Positions 19,103 to 29,608 are shown, counted from the first letter of the stretch. The stretch: 64,000 bases of DNA from Marinobacterium zhoushanense (GCF_014641945.1 NZ_BMIJ01000004.1:124001-188000); one strand, 5' to 3'. A program made the numbers and translations. The notes: generated by a model not told the origin, from the sequence alone.

Positions 19103-19284
19103 CTCCATCTGCTATCCCCATTGTCAGATTCCGCACATTTTTTTGCTTGCATCCCTAAAAATTTAACCTACTTTTAATGTGTATTTATTAGCATTCACTT
19201 ATGGCATTCCCGTATGCAAATCAAACGGGTAAGCGTCATAAGTGGGCTCTACCAGCTCGTAAACAACAAAAAAAAGGGAGCATC

Positions 19285-20871
19285 ATGAAGGTAAACCTAC
19301 CGGTAACTGACAAGGAGGTCCGGCTTCCGGACAACATCAACATCCTGTCCACCACCGATCTCAAAGGGCAAGTCACATACGTCAACAACGCCTTTATCGA
19401 TATCAGCGGATTCAACAAAGAGGAACTTATCGGCAGCAGCCATAACATCGTGCGTCATCCCGATATGCCGCCGGCTGCATTCGGCCAGCTATGGGAGCGG
19501 ATAAAGTCAGGCGGGTCCTGGATGGGCATCGTCAAGAACCGCTGCAAGAACGGCGACTACTACTGGGTCAACGCTTATGTCACTCCGGTGATGGAGGAGG
19601 GCCAGATCGTCGAGTATCAATCGGTCAGGACCACGCCCGAACCGGAACAGGTCAAGCGTGCCGAAGAGATCTACCGGCACATCAACGCCAACAAGCCCCT
19701 GCGCAGATCACTTCCCGGGTCGATCAGCCTTATCGAGCGCCAGTTGCTCAATGCCGGATTCTGCTCCTTTGCGATCATGTTGTTACTCGGTCTACTGACC
19801 GATCTGGCACCGGAAATGATCGCCCTTGTCTGTGCGACGATCGCGCTGTTCAGCGCTGGTGGCGGCGTGTTGAGTGTACGCCGGGTAGCCCGGCTGATCG
19901 GCTGGAGCCGCCAGATACTGGAGGACCCTATCGCCACTCGAGTATATACCGGCCGTGATGACGAAGCCGCTCATCTGCAGTTCGTTATCACCAGCCTGCA
20001 AACCGAAGCTCGAGCTATCGCAGGTCGACTTTTCGACTCATCGGAGCAGCTTAAAGCCAACGCCGACCGCGTTGCCGAAGCGGTGAAGCGAAGCGCGCTC
20101 AGCCTGCAACAGCAGCAAAGTGAAACCGACCAGGTCGCCACCGCCATGACCGAGATGTGCGCCTGCATTCAGGAGGTGGCAGAGCATGCCCAGATGAGCG
20201 CGGAAAGCTCGCAGCGCTCGAACCTTCTGGCCCGAAACGGCCATACCCGCGTGCACAAAGCCCAACAGAGCACGGAACGTTTGGCTCAGGAGATATCGAC
20301 TGCCGCGACCATCCTCAATGAGCTGGAAAGCAGCACCGATAAAATCAACAACGTAATGGATTCGGTGAATACCATCGCCGAGCAGACCAATCTACTGGCG
20401 CTGAATGCGGCGATCGAGGCGGCGCGGGCAGGCGACCTGGGACGAGGATTCGCGGTCGTTGCCGATGAGGTTAGAACCCTTGCGATGAAAGCCCAGCACT
20501 CAACGGAAGAGGTTCAACACACGCTGACTCAACTGCGAGACCAGTCATTGGCTGCCGTATCGGCGATACGCGAGAGTAAGGAGTTGGCCGACTTGGCGGT
20601 AATCGAGGCACAGGAGGCGGCACAAGCACTGCTGGAGATCAGTGGTAGCGTGGACGGCATCAGCGATCGCAACACCCAGATCGCATCTGCGGTAGAACAG
20701 CAGAGCGCCGCCAGCGAAGAGATCAGCCGTAACGTGACCGCCATTCGGGACAGCTCAGATCTATTCCAGCAAGAGAGTTTAAGTACCGAATCCTCTGCCC
20801 TGGCTCTGGCTCTGCTGTCCACGGAGCTGCGAAAACTATCGGTCAACTTTTGGCAGCGAAAGCTCATTTAG
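19285..20871 (+). CDS. PAS-domain methyl-accepting chemotaxis protein (Aer-like)
   Basis: A 528-residue chemoreceptor of the Aer kind. An N-terminal PAS domain (about 20-110, containing the [10 protein letters not shown] and [10 protein letters not shown] motifs typical of Aer) is followed by one hydrophobic segment (about 160-205), a HAMP-like stretch and a C-terminal signalling domain with the hairpin-tip sequence [18 protein letters not shown]. Such proteins sense cellular redox or oxygen through FAD bound by PAS and signal to CheA/CheW. The ATG at 19285 is chosen because AAGGGAG precedes it at proper spacing; the frame is open from 19201. There are no che genes in the window. Confidence 0.9.
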   Translation: MKVNLPVTDKEVRLPDNINILSTTDLKGQVTYVNNAFIDISGFNKEELIGSSHNIVRHPDMPPAAFGQLWERIKSGGSWMGIVKNRCKNGDYYWVNAYVTPVMEEGQIVEYQSVRTTPEPEQVKRAEEIYRHINANKPLRRSLPGSISLIERQLLNAGFCSFAIMLLLGLLTDLAPEMIALVCATIALFSAGGGVLSVRRVARLIGWSRQILEDPIATRVYTGRDDEAAHLQFVITSLQTEARAIAGRLFDSSEQLKANADRVAEAVKRSALSLQQQQSETDQVATAMTEMCACIQEVAEHAQMSAESSQRSNLLARNGHTRVHKAQQSTERLAQEISTAATILNELESSTDKINNVMDSVNTIAEQTNLLALNAAIEAARAGDLGRGFAVVADEVRTLAMKAQHSTEEVQHTLTQLRDQSLAAVSAIRESKELADLAVIEAQEAAQALLEISGSVDGISDRNTQIASAVEQQSAASEEISRNVTAIRDSSDLFQQESLSTESSALALALLSTELRKLSVNFWQRKLI

Positions 20872-21024
20872 CCCTCCTCTGCAATAGCACATTGACCTGC
20901 CGGGGCTGAGTTCGGACGCGTCTCACGCCCTCAGGGGACCGGGGCATTAAATCAGCGGAACAGGTGGGAAGATTGGGGTATGTCGCCTTTGTTGTGATTA
21001 TTCTGTGCGACCGGACCAGCTGTC

Positions 21025-21342
21025 TTATTCACCCACAGTGGAGTGGGTGTCGGGCTCTGCCGTAATGTCCACGGACTCGGGTTTCAAACGATAGGCCTCA
21101 AGCGCCTCTTTCAGCGCTTTGCGATCCTCTTTATTAAGCCACTCGTCGATCCAATCCTGAATCTGAGAACGCTTGGGTGCGGTTTTACACCAGCCCTTGT
21201 ATGCCTTCACATGGCCCTTGCTGACGCTCGGCTTACCCTCTTTGTTGTCGACCGCGCATTTCGACGGGAACAGCGGATTGTTCGCAAACTGGCGATCGAT
21301 CCACCACATGACGAATGCTTTCTCTTCCTTGCTGAACTTCAT
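21025..21342 (-). CDS. Unknown 105-residue protein
   Basis: I do not recognise a family. The protein is rich in Lys, Trp and charged residues, probably helical and cytoplasmic, with repeated Trp-centred segments (MWWIDRQF, KGWCKT, DWIDEWL). A GAGG ribosome site stands before the ATG, and codon use looks like that of the neighbours. The gene stands alone between the chemoreceptor and astC. The flanking 20872-21024 and 21343-21523 show no further gene. Confidence 0.6.
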   Translation of the reverse strand: MKFSKEEKAFVMWWIDRQFANNPLFPSKCAVDNKEGKPSVSKGHVKAYKGWCKTAPKRSQIQDWIDEWLNKEDRKALKEALEAYRLKPESVDITAEPDTHSTVGE

Positions 21343-21523
21343 GGGAAATCCTCAGCTCAATGTGATTTTGCGGAGGCCATTCTACCCTGAGCACCGGCCA
21401 CCAATATTACATTTTTGTTAAATACGACCAATTAACTGTCTCGCTGTAAAAAGCGTGGTTTCTGGACGAAATGCGACTCAGGTTCATACTCAAACACATA
21501 TGAACCTAATTATGAGGTGCGTC

Positions 21524-22756
21524 ATGAATGAGGCGGAGGTAACCCGAGCCACCTTCGATCAGGTTATGGTGCCCTGCTACATGCCGCCGGATGTCATACC
21601 GGTTCGTGGCGAGGGGTCAAGACTCTGGGATCAGGATGATCGCGAGTATATCGACCTGGCCGGCGGCATCGCCGTCAATGCGTTGGGACACCGCCACCCG
21701 GCGCTGATGCAGGCGCTTCAGGAGCAGGCCGATAAACTCTGGCACCTGAGCAACGTGTTCACCAACGAGCCCGCGCTTAAGCTCGCCAAACGCCTGACCG
21801 AGTTGACATTCGCAGAGCAGGTTTTCTTCTGTAACTCGGGTGCCGAGGCCAACGAGGCCGCATTCAAGCTGGCCAGAAAATACGCCTGGGACCACCAGGG
21901 AGCCAACTCCGACAAGCATGAGATCATCTCGTTCAAGGGCAGTTTTCACGGCCGCACCCTGTTCACCGTCAGTGTCGGCGGACAGATGAAATACCGCGCG
22001 GGATTCGAGCCGGTACCGGCCGGTATCACCCACCTGCCCTATAACGATATTGCATCGCTGGAATCGGCCATGTCGGAGCGCACCTGCGCGGTGGTCATGG
22101 AACCCATCCTCGGTGAAGGTGGCATCATCCCCGCCGATCCAGCCTTTATGAATGCAGCACGCGCACTTTGCAACCAGCATCAGGCGTTGTTGATATTCGA
22201 CGAGGTTCAAACCGGCGCCGGGCGCACCGGCGCTCTTTATGCCTATATGGAAACCGGCGTCACACCCGACATCCTGACCTCTGCCAAGGGATTGGGCGGT
22301 GGCTTTCCGATCGGTGCGATGCTCACCACCCGCCGCATCGCCTCGAGTTTCGGCTTCGGCAGTCACGGTACCACCTACGGGGGCAACTTGCTTGCCTGCG
22401 CTGTAGCCCTTGCCCTGATTGATACGCTGGATAATCCGGAGCTGATGGCGGAGGTGAAACGGAAATCGGACCTTTTCCTGCAGGAGCTCCATGCGCTGAA
22501 CCAACGTCATGCGCTGTTTAGCGATATCCGCGGCAGAGGCCTGCTGATCGGCGCGCAGTTGGCGCACCATTGGCAAGGCCAGGCTCGGCGACTGCTGGAC
22601 GCAGCACGCGATCAGGGCCTGATGCTGCTGATGGCAGGCCCCGACGTGATGCGACTTACCCCCTCGCTGATCATCCCCGACGATGACATCCATGAGGCGA
22701 TGACACGGCTCGATCGCGCCATGAATCAGCTCATCAGCGAAGGTCCTGAGAGCTGA
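21524..22756 (+). CDS. astC: Succinylornithine transaminase
   Basis: A 410-residue class-III PLP aminotransferase closely resembling AstC/ArgD, with VRGEGSRLWDQDDREYIDLAGGIAVNALGH-type N-terminal sequence. The PLP lysine is Lys255 (SAKGLGGGFPIG), and FFCNSGAEANEAA and HGTTYGGN are present. AstC converts N2-succinylornithine to succinylglutamate semialdehyde in the AST arginine pathway. The directly following astD favours AstC over biosynthetic ArgD, though both reactions are possible for the family. The start at 21524 follows GAGGTG; an upstream extension to 21455 has no homology. Confidence 0.88.
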   Translation: MNEAEVTRATFDQVMVPCYMPPDVIPVRGEGSRLWDQDDREYIDLAGGIAVNALGHRHPALMQALQEQADKLWHLSNVFTNEPALKLAKRLTELTFAEQVFFCNSGAEANEAAFKLARKYAWDHQGANSDKHEIISFKGSFHGRTLFTVSVGGQMKYRAGFEPVPAGITHLPYNDIASLESAMSERTCAVVMEPILGEGGIIPADPAFMNAARALCNQHQALLIFDEVQTGAGRTGALYAYMETGVTPDILTSAKGLGGGFPIGAMLTTRRIASSFGFGSHGTTYGGNLLACAVALALIDTLDNPELMAEVKRKSDLFLQELHALNQRHALFSDIRGRGLLIGAQLAHHWQGQARRLLDAARDQGLMLLMAGPDVMRLTPSLIIPDDDIHEAMTRLDRAMNQLISEGPES

Positions 22757-22767
22757 CGGAGAAGCCC

Positions 22768-24243
22768 ATGTCCGGACACCTGCTAATCAACAACCACTGG
22801 TTGCCAGGCAGAAACGACCCGTTTGAATCCCGGGACCCCGGCCGTGACCGCGTGCTGTGGAGCGGCCGTGCCGCCAGCGCCGACCAGATCGACGACGCCA
22901 TCGCCAGTGCACGGCATGCCTTCGCGCACTGGACGAGAAGCAGCACGGATGGGCGCATGGCACTGTGCCGGCGCTTCGCCACACTGCTTGAGGAGCAGAA
23001 GGAGGATCTGGCTGCGGCATTGGGCGAAGAGACCGGCAAGCCGCTCTGGGAATCGCGTACCGAAATCGCCGCCATGATCGCCAAGGTAGAGATATCGATA
23101 CGATCGCAGGAGGCGCGCACCGGCGACTCCGAACAGCCCTTGGCCGATGCACGGTCGGTTATTCGCCACCGGGCACATGGCGTCCTGGCCGTGTTCGGTC
23201 CATACAATTTTCCCGGACACCTGCCCAACGGCCATATCGTGCCGGCGCTGCTCGCCGGTAATACAGTAGTGTTCAAACCCAGCGAACTCACCCCCAGGTT
23301 TGCCGAAAAGACGATCAAGATATGGCTTGCTGCAGGCCTGCCCGCCGGCGTGATCAACCTGCTGCAGGGGGGCGCCGATACCGGACAGGCACTCGCCTCC
23401 CACCCGGGTATCGATGGCCTGCTGTTCACCGGTTCCTGTCGAGCGGGCCACCTGCTGCACCAGCAGTTCGCCGGCCAGCCGGAGAAGATCCTGGCCCTGG
23501 AGATGGGCGGAAACAATCCGCTGATCCTGGGCAGGATAAGCGACCAACCCGCGGCCCTCTATGAAACCATTCAATCCGCTTACTTAAGCGCGGGTCAGCG
23601 CTGCACCTGTGCGCGACGGTTGATTGTTCCCAACACCTCAGACGGCGATAGCTTCATCCACAGGCTGAGCGATGCACTTACCAACATAAGCGTCGGCTTC
23701 TACGACGACGACCCTCAACCCTATATGGGCTGTCTGATCTCATCAAACGCCGCGGGTCAAATGCTGGACGCACAACTGGCGCTGGAAACAAAGGGCGGCA
23801 AGGTGCTGAACCGGATGGATAGGATCAAGGGCTGCGGTGCAATGCTAAGCCCCGGACTGATCGATGTCTCCAGTATCGACATCCTGCCGGATGACGAGTA
23901 CTTCGGACCGCTGCTGCAGATCCAGCGCTATGACAGCTTCGATCAGGCACTGACACTGGCTAATGCCACCCGTTTCGGCCTGGCCGCCGGCCTGTTCAGC
24001 GACGACCCGGAAGAGTATGACAGCTTCTGGCACGGTATCCGCGCTGGCATCGTCAACTGGAATCGCCAACTGACCGGCGCCAGCAGCAGTGCCCCCTTCG
24101 GCGGCGTGAAATCCAGCGGCAACCACCGCCCCAGCGCCTGGTATGCCGCCGATTACTGCGCCTACCCGGTATCCAGTCTTGAGCGCGACAGTCTGAGGCG
24201 CCCGGAGACATTAGCACCCGGAATTGATCTGCAGTTTGATTGA
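22768..24243 (+). CDS. astD: Succinylglutamate-semialdehyde dehydrogenase
   Basis: A 491-residue aldehyde dehydrogenase that oxidises N-succinylglutamate semialdehyde to succinylglutamate with NAD. The FGPYNFPGHLPNGHIVPALLAG region, the EMGGNNPLI motif and the catalytic Cys279 in GQRCTCARR are present and typical of AstD. It starts 11 bases after astC, so the two are one operon. The other AST genes (astA, astB, astE) are not beside them. Confidence 0.9.
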   Translation: MSGHLLINNHWLPGRNDPFESRDPGRDRVLWSGRAASADQIDDAIASARHAFAHWTRSSTDGRMALCRRFATLLEEQKEDLAAALGEETGKPLWESRTEIAAMIAKVEISIRSQEARTGDSEQPLADARSVIRHRAHGVLAVFGPYNFPGHLPNGHIVPALLAGNTVVFKPSELTPRFAEKTIKIWLAAGLPAGVINLLQGGADTGQALASHPGIDGLLFTGSCRAGHLLHQQFAGQPEKILALEMGGNNPLILGRISDQPAALYETIQSAYLSAGQRCTCARRLIVPNTSDGDSFIHRLSDALTNISVGFYDDDPQPYMGCLISSNAAGQMLDAQLALETKGGKVLNRMDRIKGCGAMLSPGLIDVSSIDILPDDEYFGPLLQIQRYDSFDQALTLANATRFGLAAGLFSDDPEEYDSFWHGIRAGIVNWNRQLTGASSSAPFGGVKSSGNHRPSAWYAADYCAYPVSSLERDSLRRPETLAPGIDLQFD

Positions 24244-24269
24244 AAGCGTGTGGCCAAGCCTCGGCAGGA

Positions 24270-24758
24270 TCACCCCTGAACCGCGCGCCCTCGATAGATA
24301 CGTGCAGGCTTAACCAATTCGTCACCGGATCTAACCGACTGGTTATCGACTACAGGCTCCTCTATCGCCCGGCCACGGTAGACCCGCACCACCTGCTTCG
24401 ACACGTCGCCCTCGCGGTGTATCAAACGCCCACTCTCGGCCCCATCCCTTACCAGATAGTCCGCGTATCCCAGGCCACGTAACAGGGCTGCGGCCTGCTC
24501 TGGCAGCAGTGTCTCAGCAACAGGAAAGATAAGGTCGGCCGTGAAGGAGAAGCGCAACTGTTGTGTAACGGTCAGGCGATCAATTGCCCGCTCACCATAC
24601 TCGCCGGCATAACAGATACCGATCAAATGACCATTGTGCAGTACAACCTGGCCCGATTTGTTATCGGCACAGGCGAGGAAGAAGGTTCCGCTGCGCTCCT
24701 GGTGGCAGGTTTCAAACAGGGCATTCCATAGCGCCAGAACGTCGGTCGGGGTGCTCAT
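24270..24758 (-). CDS. Unknown protein with DUF4388-like domain and YRGR repeats
   Basis: A 162-residue cytoplasmic protein I cannot assign with certainty. The N-terminal 80 residues (GTFFLACADNKSG, VVLHNGHLIGICYAGEYG) resemble the DUF4388/PATAN kind of domain found in bacterial signalling proteins. The C-terminal part has two copies of a short V/I-YRGRA motif (VYRGRAIEEPVV and IYRGRAVQG), reminiscent of DUF4278-type repeats. The ATG at 24758 follows AAGGATG. It lies downstream of minE on the same strand, but 271 bases separate them. Function unknown. Confidence 0.6.
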   Translation of the reverse strand: MSTPTDVLALWNALFETCHQERSGTFFLACADNKSGQVVLHNGHLIGICYAGEYGERAIDRLTVTQQLRFSFTADLIFPVAETLLPEQAAALLRGLGYADYLVRDGAESGRLIHREGDVSKQVVRVYRGRAIEEPVVDNQSVRSGDELVKPARIYRGRAVQG

Positions 24759-25029
24759 AGGTTCATCCTTTCTGCCAGAACTCCGCCTGGCGCCGCAAAC
24801 ACGGTCCAGGCCATTTAAGCTCCAGCAAAAAGCGCACCAGTCGAAACACTTAGCCAGAATATGACGGAAAAGCGGTAATACCGGCGATTGGGGGGCCGTT
24901 TGAGCGATCGGCCTTTTACCAGGCCCTCCCCTCACGCACCATAAACAAACCTGAACGGAGCACGCGAACCAACTTGCAGCACCGGAAAACCCTATAAAAA
25001 ACCAGTGTTTCCCGGCACTTACGCCTGTA

Positions 25030-25290
25030 CTACGCCCGACTTTTACTCGCTTCCGGCAAGGTGACGTTCAGCTCCAGAATCGAGCAGTTCTCATCCAGAT
25101 TAACCTGCACGTCATCCACCGACACGTCGACATACTTGGCGATCACCGCCAGGATCTCCTGCTGCATCTGCGGCAGATAGTCCGGCTGGTTGCGCTGATT
25201 ACGCTCGTAGGCGACTAGCACCTGCAGACGCTCCTTGGCAACGCTGGCCGAGCTCTGCTTCTTGGCGCGGAAATAACTGAGTATACTCAT
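25030..25290 (-). CDS. minE: MinE, cell-division topological specificity factor
   Basis: An 86-residue protein that drives MinD off the membrane and confines division inhibition to the poles. The N-terminal part contains the MinD-activating segment ([14 protein letters not shown]) and the C-terminal half the dimerisation strands. The length is normal (E. coli 88). Its start codon overlaps the minD stop by one base (TAATG). Confidence 0.95.
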   Translation of the reverse strand: MSILSYFRAKKQSSASVAKERLQVLVAYERNQRNQPDYLPQMQQEILAVIAKYVDVSVDDVQVNLDENCSILELNVTLPEASKSRA

Positions 25291-26102
25291 TAGCCCTTCC
25301 GTCCGAATACGCGGCTGAGCAGCCCTTTGCGCTGCACTTCAAGAAAACGGTGCTCGCGCTCTTCACCCAGGAAGCGCGCAATTGCATCCAGATAGGCCTG
25401 CCCGGCATCGCTCTGCTGATCCAGCACCACCGGTTGCCCCTGGTTGGAGGCTTTGAGTACCGCTTCGGATTCCGGTATCACGCCCAACAGCGGGATGGCC
25501 AGAATATCCTGCACATCTTCGACACTGAGCATCTCGCCGGCCTGAACGCGGGCCGGGTTGTAGCGGGTCAGCAGCAGGTGTTCACGGATCGACCCGCCCT
25601 GCTCCGCCTTGCGCGACTTGCTCTGCAACACGCCGAGGATTCGGTCGGAATCGCGCACGGAGCTGACTTCAGGGTTAGTCACAACGATCGCCGTATCGGC
25701 GAAGTAGAGCGCCAGCTGGGCCCCCTTCTCGATACCGGCCGGAGAATCGCAGACGATGTAATCGAACATCTCGGAGAGTTCGTTCAGTACGCGCTCGACC
25801 CCTTCTACGGTCAGCGCATCCTTGTCCCGGGTCTGCGACGCCGGCAGGATGAACAGCCCTTCTGTCCGCTTATCCTTGATCAGTGCCTGATTCAGCGTCG
25901 CTTCCTGGTTGATCACATTGACCAGATCAAACACCACGCGACGCTCACAGCCCATGATCAGATCAAGGTTACGCAGGCCCACATCGAAATCGACCAGTAC
26001 GGTCTTGTGACCGCGCAGTGCAAGACCAGTACCGATTGCCGCGCTGCTGGTCGTCTTGCCGACCCCGCCCTTACCAGACGTAACAACAATAATTTCAGCC
26101 AT
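25290..26102 (-). CDS. minD: MinD, septum-site-determining ATPase
   Basis: A 270-residue deviant-Walker ATPase of the ParA/MinD family. It has the [10 protein letters not shown]-loop at the N-terminus, the [13 protein letters not shown] signature and a C-terminal amphipathic helix ([10 protein letters not shown]) for membrane attachment. With MinC it inhibits FtsZ near the poles and oscillates under MinE. It lies between minC and minE. Confidence 0.96.
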   Translation of the reverse strand: MAEIIVVTSGKGGVGKTTSSAAIGTGLALRGHKTVLVDFDVGLRNLDLIMGCERRVVFDLVNVINQEATLNQALIKDKRTEGLFILPASQTRDKDALTVEGVERVLNELSEMFDYIVCDSPAGIEKGAQLALYFADTAIVVTNPEVSSVRDSDRILGVLQSKSRKAEQGGSIREHLLLTRYNPARVQAGEMLSVEDVQDILAIPLLGVIPESEAVLKASNQGQPVVLDQQSDAGQAYLDAIARFLGEEREHRFLEVQRKGLLSRVFGRKG

Positions 26103-26154
26103 TTACACAGTTTCCATCAGTATGGATTAACAGAATTCTCATTCAGCCCCGACA

Positions 26155-26922
26155 CTACAGCGCAGCCGTATCCAGGCGCGTTCCCGACAGCCAGGCCTGG
26201 GCCGGCTTCTGCCAGTGATCGCTGCGCAGATCTTCGCTCGCCTTAAAGTAACCTGCAATGGAGATCAATTCAGCTTCCAGGCTTTGACAAAATATCCGTG
26301 CCTCGGTATTACCGTTGACACCCGCCATGGCCCGGCCGCGCAACGGGCCGTAGATATGAATATTGCCATCGGCCATCACCTCTGCGCCGGCTCCCACCGA
26401 CGAGAGCACGATCAGGTCGCCGCCCTGCACATACACCTGCTGGCCGGACCGCACCGGAGTGGTCAGTATCCGGGTACGACTTTCAGCCTTAAGCGTCGCG
26501 TCAGGCGCTTTTTCGGCTACCGCTGCAACCGGTTCAGCGGCCACCACCTCTTCTGACTCAGTCGGCGTTGTGCGTGACGGGTCGCCTCGCCCGCCCTGAC
26601 CGAAGTCGGCCAGCCCCAGGCTCCTGCACAACTCTGCGTCATACCGGTTACTGCCTCGCAATCCCACCGGGTGCAGCTCACTCTCGCGGCAGATCGCCAA
26701 CAGATCCTGCAGCGGCGGAAGCGGCCTATCGGCAGGCACCTGTTCCAGATTGAGCAGCACAGGCATCTGCTGAAACAGAGAGGGTAAACGAGCGGCATGT
26801 TGTGCCAGCTCCGTACGCAAGCGTTCAGCATCAAAATCGAGCAGTATCAGCTCGTTGAGTGAAACTCGGGAGTTCTTGAATCTGAACTGGGGGGAGTCGG
26901 TGAAGCGATTCTCTGAGGTCAT
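26155..26922 (-). CDS. minC: MinC, septum-site inhibitor
   Basis: A 255-residue FtsZ inhibitor. The N-terminal domain covers about residues 10-110; a Pro/Ala-rich linker with many Thr and Glu follows. The C-terminal beta-helix domain (VYVQGGDLIVLSSVGAGAEV, GPLRGRAMAGVNGN) binds MinD. The start at 26922 is preceded by an AGGTG site; the frame stays open to 26952. It is first in minCDE, with 52 bases to minD. Confidence 0.94.
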   Translation of the reverse strand: MTSENRFTDSPQFRFKNSRVSLNELILLDFDAERLRTELAQHAARLPSLFQQMPVLLNLEQVPADRPLPPLQDLLAICRESELHPVGLRGSNRYDAELCRSLGLADFGQGGRGDPSRTTPTESEEVVAAEPVAAVAEKAPDATLKAESRTRILTTPVRSGQQVYVQGGDLIVLSSVGAGAEVMADGNIHIYGPLRGRAMAGVNGNTEARIFCQSLEAELISIAGYFKASEDLRSDHWQKPAQAWLSGTRLDTAAL

Positions 26923-27506
26923 ACACCTGCTGTCCGGGCAGAGCCAATGCAAAGGTTAAAAGCGCGCTAAGAGTACCACGCGCGCTTGGGTGTCACTACA
27001 GCCATGACTCATTGGGACTCGATATAGACCGAAAGGTTCTCTCCTCCGTGCGCCAGGATTTCCGCTGAGCGCTATTGAACAACCAGCCTCCTGCTCCGAC
27101 GCCACTTCGCACTGTGAACTGTCCGCTGTGGCGGTACGTTATCGGTTGCGCCTGGGCTTTTTCGGCTCTCCTGCAATTTTATTATTCACCAACCATTAAA
27201 CCAATATGCAGTTATTTTCTCCGCGATCTTATCTATATTCAGAGAAATCCACCACACAAAGGAAACAACACTTGCCGCATAACGTTTTCTTATTGAAATC
27301 CTATACTAATAATAATTATCCGGGTATCGGTGTGTGTATTAGGGTTAATGCAAATGACATCGGTTGTCGACCTTTCCGGCGGAGTGAAAGAAGTTGAACT
27401 GGATAACGGATTAATACCAAAGACTCAACGGTTTATAGATATTTTGCCTCCCTGTGAGGCTCAGTTTAAATCTGGGTATCTGAATATAGATCCGGGGTTA
27501 GACGTC
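26923..27506. other. Long AT-rich intergenic region between minC and the LysR gene
   Basis: This 584-base stretch separates two divergent genes and must hold both promoters. From about 27170 to 27330 it is strikingly AT-rich for this genome. I found no -35/-10 pair with good spacing and no convincing gene. The LysR reading frame stays open back to 27330, but its first 59 codons encode nothing resembling a LysR protein. Confidence 0.5.
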
Positions 27507-28403
27507 ATGAACTTCAAACAGCTCGAAACTTTTGTTTGGGTCGCAACGCTTGGCAGTTTCAGAAAGGCCGCCGAGCGCTTGTTTACCACACAACCCGGAG
27601 TGTCGACCCGAATTGCCGGCCTTGAAGATGAACTCGGTGTAAAACTGTTTGAACGCGAGGGCGGACCGGGTCCAATTACCCTGACAGCCAAGGGCAAAGA
27701 GCTTCTCCCCTACGCCGAGAAGATCATCTTCATGTCCGAGCAGCTGCGTAAACATGCGGATAAAGGCGCTCTGTTATCCGGCACCCTTAGGCTGGGCGTA
27801 TCGGAAACCGTGGTACATACCTGGTTGCCCGATTTTCTACGATGCCTGCACAAAGAGATGCCCAATCTCGACGTGGAGATGACGGTCGATGTGACAGGGA
27901 ATCTACGCAACGGCCTGCTGGATCGTTCGCTCGACCTGGCCTTCCTGATGGGGCCGATTTCCGAGCCGACAATAGCGGACCTGGACCTCTGCAGGTTTCC
28001 ACTGGTCTGGGTTGCAAGTCCAGAGCTCAAACTACCGGAACGGATGCTGTATCTGGAGGAGATGAGTGAATGGCCGATCATCACCTATGCGCGCAACACC
28101 CGCCCATTCGCGGAGATCAGTCAGCGATTTAAAGAGCTGGACAGCCTACCGCCAAGATTTTTTACCTCCAGTTCGTTGGCCGCCTGTCGAAGATTAGCCT
28201 TGGACGGCATCGGTATCTCAACCCTGCCCTACGAAATGATCGCACCGGCGTTGGAAGCGGGTGAACTGATAAGAGTTAGAGCCATCTGGACACCGTCGGA
28301 GCTGGCTTTTACCGCCTCATATCCGGTGACGCCTTTTAATCCGTTAGCGGAAATAGCGGCAAAACTGGCGGTGAACACCGCCCAAGAACACAAAAACAGA
28401 TGA
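27507..28403 (+). CDS. LysR-family transcriptional regulator
   Basis: A 298-residue regulator with the LysR winged-helix domain at the N-terminus (MNFKQLETFVWVATLGSF, then AAERLFTTQPGVSTRIAGLE) and a periplasmic-binding-like effector domain. Its place 180 bases upstream of, and co-directional with, the TRAP genes suggests it controls them; this is an inference. The ATG at 27507 gives a standard LysR start, although its ribosome site is weak. Confidence 0.88.
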   Translation: MNFKQLETFVWVATLGSFRKAAERLFTTQPGVSTRIAGLEDELGVKLFEREGGPGPITLTAKGKELLPYAEKIIFMSEQLRKHADKGALLSGTLRLGVSETVVHTWLPDFLRCLHKEMPNLDVEMTVDVTGNLRNGLLDRSLDLAFLMGPISEPTIADLDLCRFPLVWVASPELKLPERMLYLEEMSEWPIITYARNTRPFAEISQRFKELDSLPPRFFTSSSLAACRRLALDGIGISTLPYEMIAPALEAGELIRVRAIWTPSELAFTASYPVTPFNPLAEIAAKLAVNTAQEHKNR

Positions 28404-28582
28404 CATAACTATTTTTTATTTAAATGCTGAACTAACGATAGAAAACCTAACAGATTAAAAATCACTGGTCCGCGTACCCTCAACGTGTTGAGCACCAAAA
28501 ACCCAAGATGGCTATTCTAAAAATAGCCTTTCAAAACAAAAAGAAAGATGAACACAACACCACACAACAGCGGGAGAACATC

Positions 28583-29554
28583 ATGACTTCGAAAAAGCTG
28601 CTCGCAGCCGCACTTCTCATTGGCGGTATAGCTGCCTCAACTGCCCAAGCTGAAAAATGGCACATGCCGACGCCTTACGGTGATGCCAACCTACCGACCC
28701 AGATCGCCTATGAATTCGCCGAAGAGGTCAAAGCCAAGACGGACGGAGCTATGGACATAACCGTGCACTCCGGCGCCTCGCTGGTCGAGCACCCGGAGAT
28801 TCCGCGCGCGGTGAAGACCGGTCAGGTACAGCTCGGGGAGGTGTTCATCGGCATCATGGGCAATACTCACCCGGTGTTTAAACACGACAACATCCCCTTC
28901 CTGGCGACCACCTATGAGCAAGCCGAAACGCTGTGGCAGGCCGCCAAGCCCGAGGTCGAAAAGCAGTTGGCCAAAGAGGGTATGATGCTGCTCTACTCAG
29001 TTCCCTGGCCCGCCCAGAGCCTCTACACAAAGATTCCGGTAACCAGCCTGGCCGATCTCAAAGGGCTGAAAATGCGCGCCTACAGCCCTTCCACCTCACG
29101 TTTGGCAGACCTGATGGGCACCACCCCCACCACTATCCAGGTACCTGAGATTCCGCAGGCATTCAGCACCGGCATTATCGATGCGATGATCACCTCGCCC
29201 TCTACCGGCGCCAATGGCCAGGCCTGGGATTATCTGAACCACTACACCTCGATTAACGCCTGGATTCCGAAAAACATGGTGGTCGTCAACACCCGTGCGT
29301 TCAAACGCCTGGACAAGGGCATACAGGATGCGCTGCAGGAAGCAGCCGCCAACGCGGAGAGCAAAGGTTGGAATGGCGTCCGTGTGAAAGCGACCGAGGA
29401 CACCCAGATCCTCGCCGATCACGGTATTAGCGTCTCTGAGCCCTCCGAGCAGCTGGTTAACGAGCTGAAACAGATCGGTGACGTGATGATCGGCGAGTGG
29501 AAGGAAGAAGCGCCTGAGGAAGTATCCGCTATATTGAGCAAGTACAACCAGTAA
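28583..29554 (+). CDS. TRAP transporter solute-binding protein (DctP family)
   Basis: A 323-residue periplasmic binding protein of a tripartite ATP-independent transporter. A signal peptide ends at AQA near residue 23. The DctP domain has the conserved LKGLKMRAYSP motif, whose Arg usually holds the substrate carboxylate. It captures an organic acid for the DctQM permease encoded next. The ATG at 28583 follows GGGAG; the frame is open from 28508. The ligand is unknown, but the conserved Arg suggests a carboxylate. Confidence 0.9.
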   Translation: MTSKKLLAAALLIGGIAASTAQAEKWHMPTPYGDANLPTQIAYEFAEEVKAKTDGAMDITVHSGASLVEHPEIPRAVKTGQVQLGEVFIGIMGNTHPVFKHDNIPFLATTYEQAETLWQAAKPEVEKQLAKEGMMLLYSVPWPAQSLYTKIPVTSLADLKGLKMRAYSPSTSRLADLMGTTPTTIQVPEIPQAFSTGIIDAMITSPSTGANGQAWDYLNHYTSINAWIPKNMVVVNTRAFKRLDKGIQDALQEAAANAESKGWNGVRVKATEDTQILADHGISVSEPSEQLVNELKQIGDVMIGEWKEEAPEEVSAILSKYNQ

Positions 29555-29567
29555 TACGTACCATGCA

Positions 29568-29588
29568 ACCCCGGCATTACGCCGGGGT
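29568..29588 (+). repeat. Intercistronic hairpin between dctP and dctQ
   Basis: ACCCCGGC / GCCGGGGT, an eight-base perfect stem with a five-base loop, in the short gap after the binding-protein gene. It may stabilise the 5' transcript so that more binding protein than permease is made; this is an inference. Confidence 0.5.
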
Positions 29589-29608
29589 CTCGCGAGCGAG
29601 GCTCCCAC

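Noticed and set aside
27330-27506. 59-codon N-terminal extension of the LysR regulator
   Set aside because: LysR proteins begin with the helix that starts at Met 27507; the extension lies in AT-rich, promoter-like sequence.
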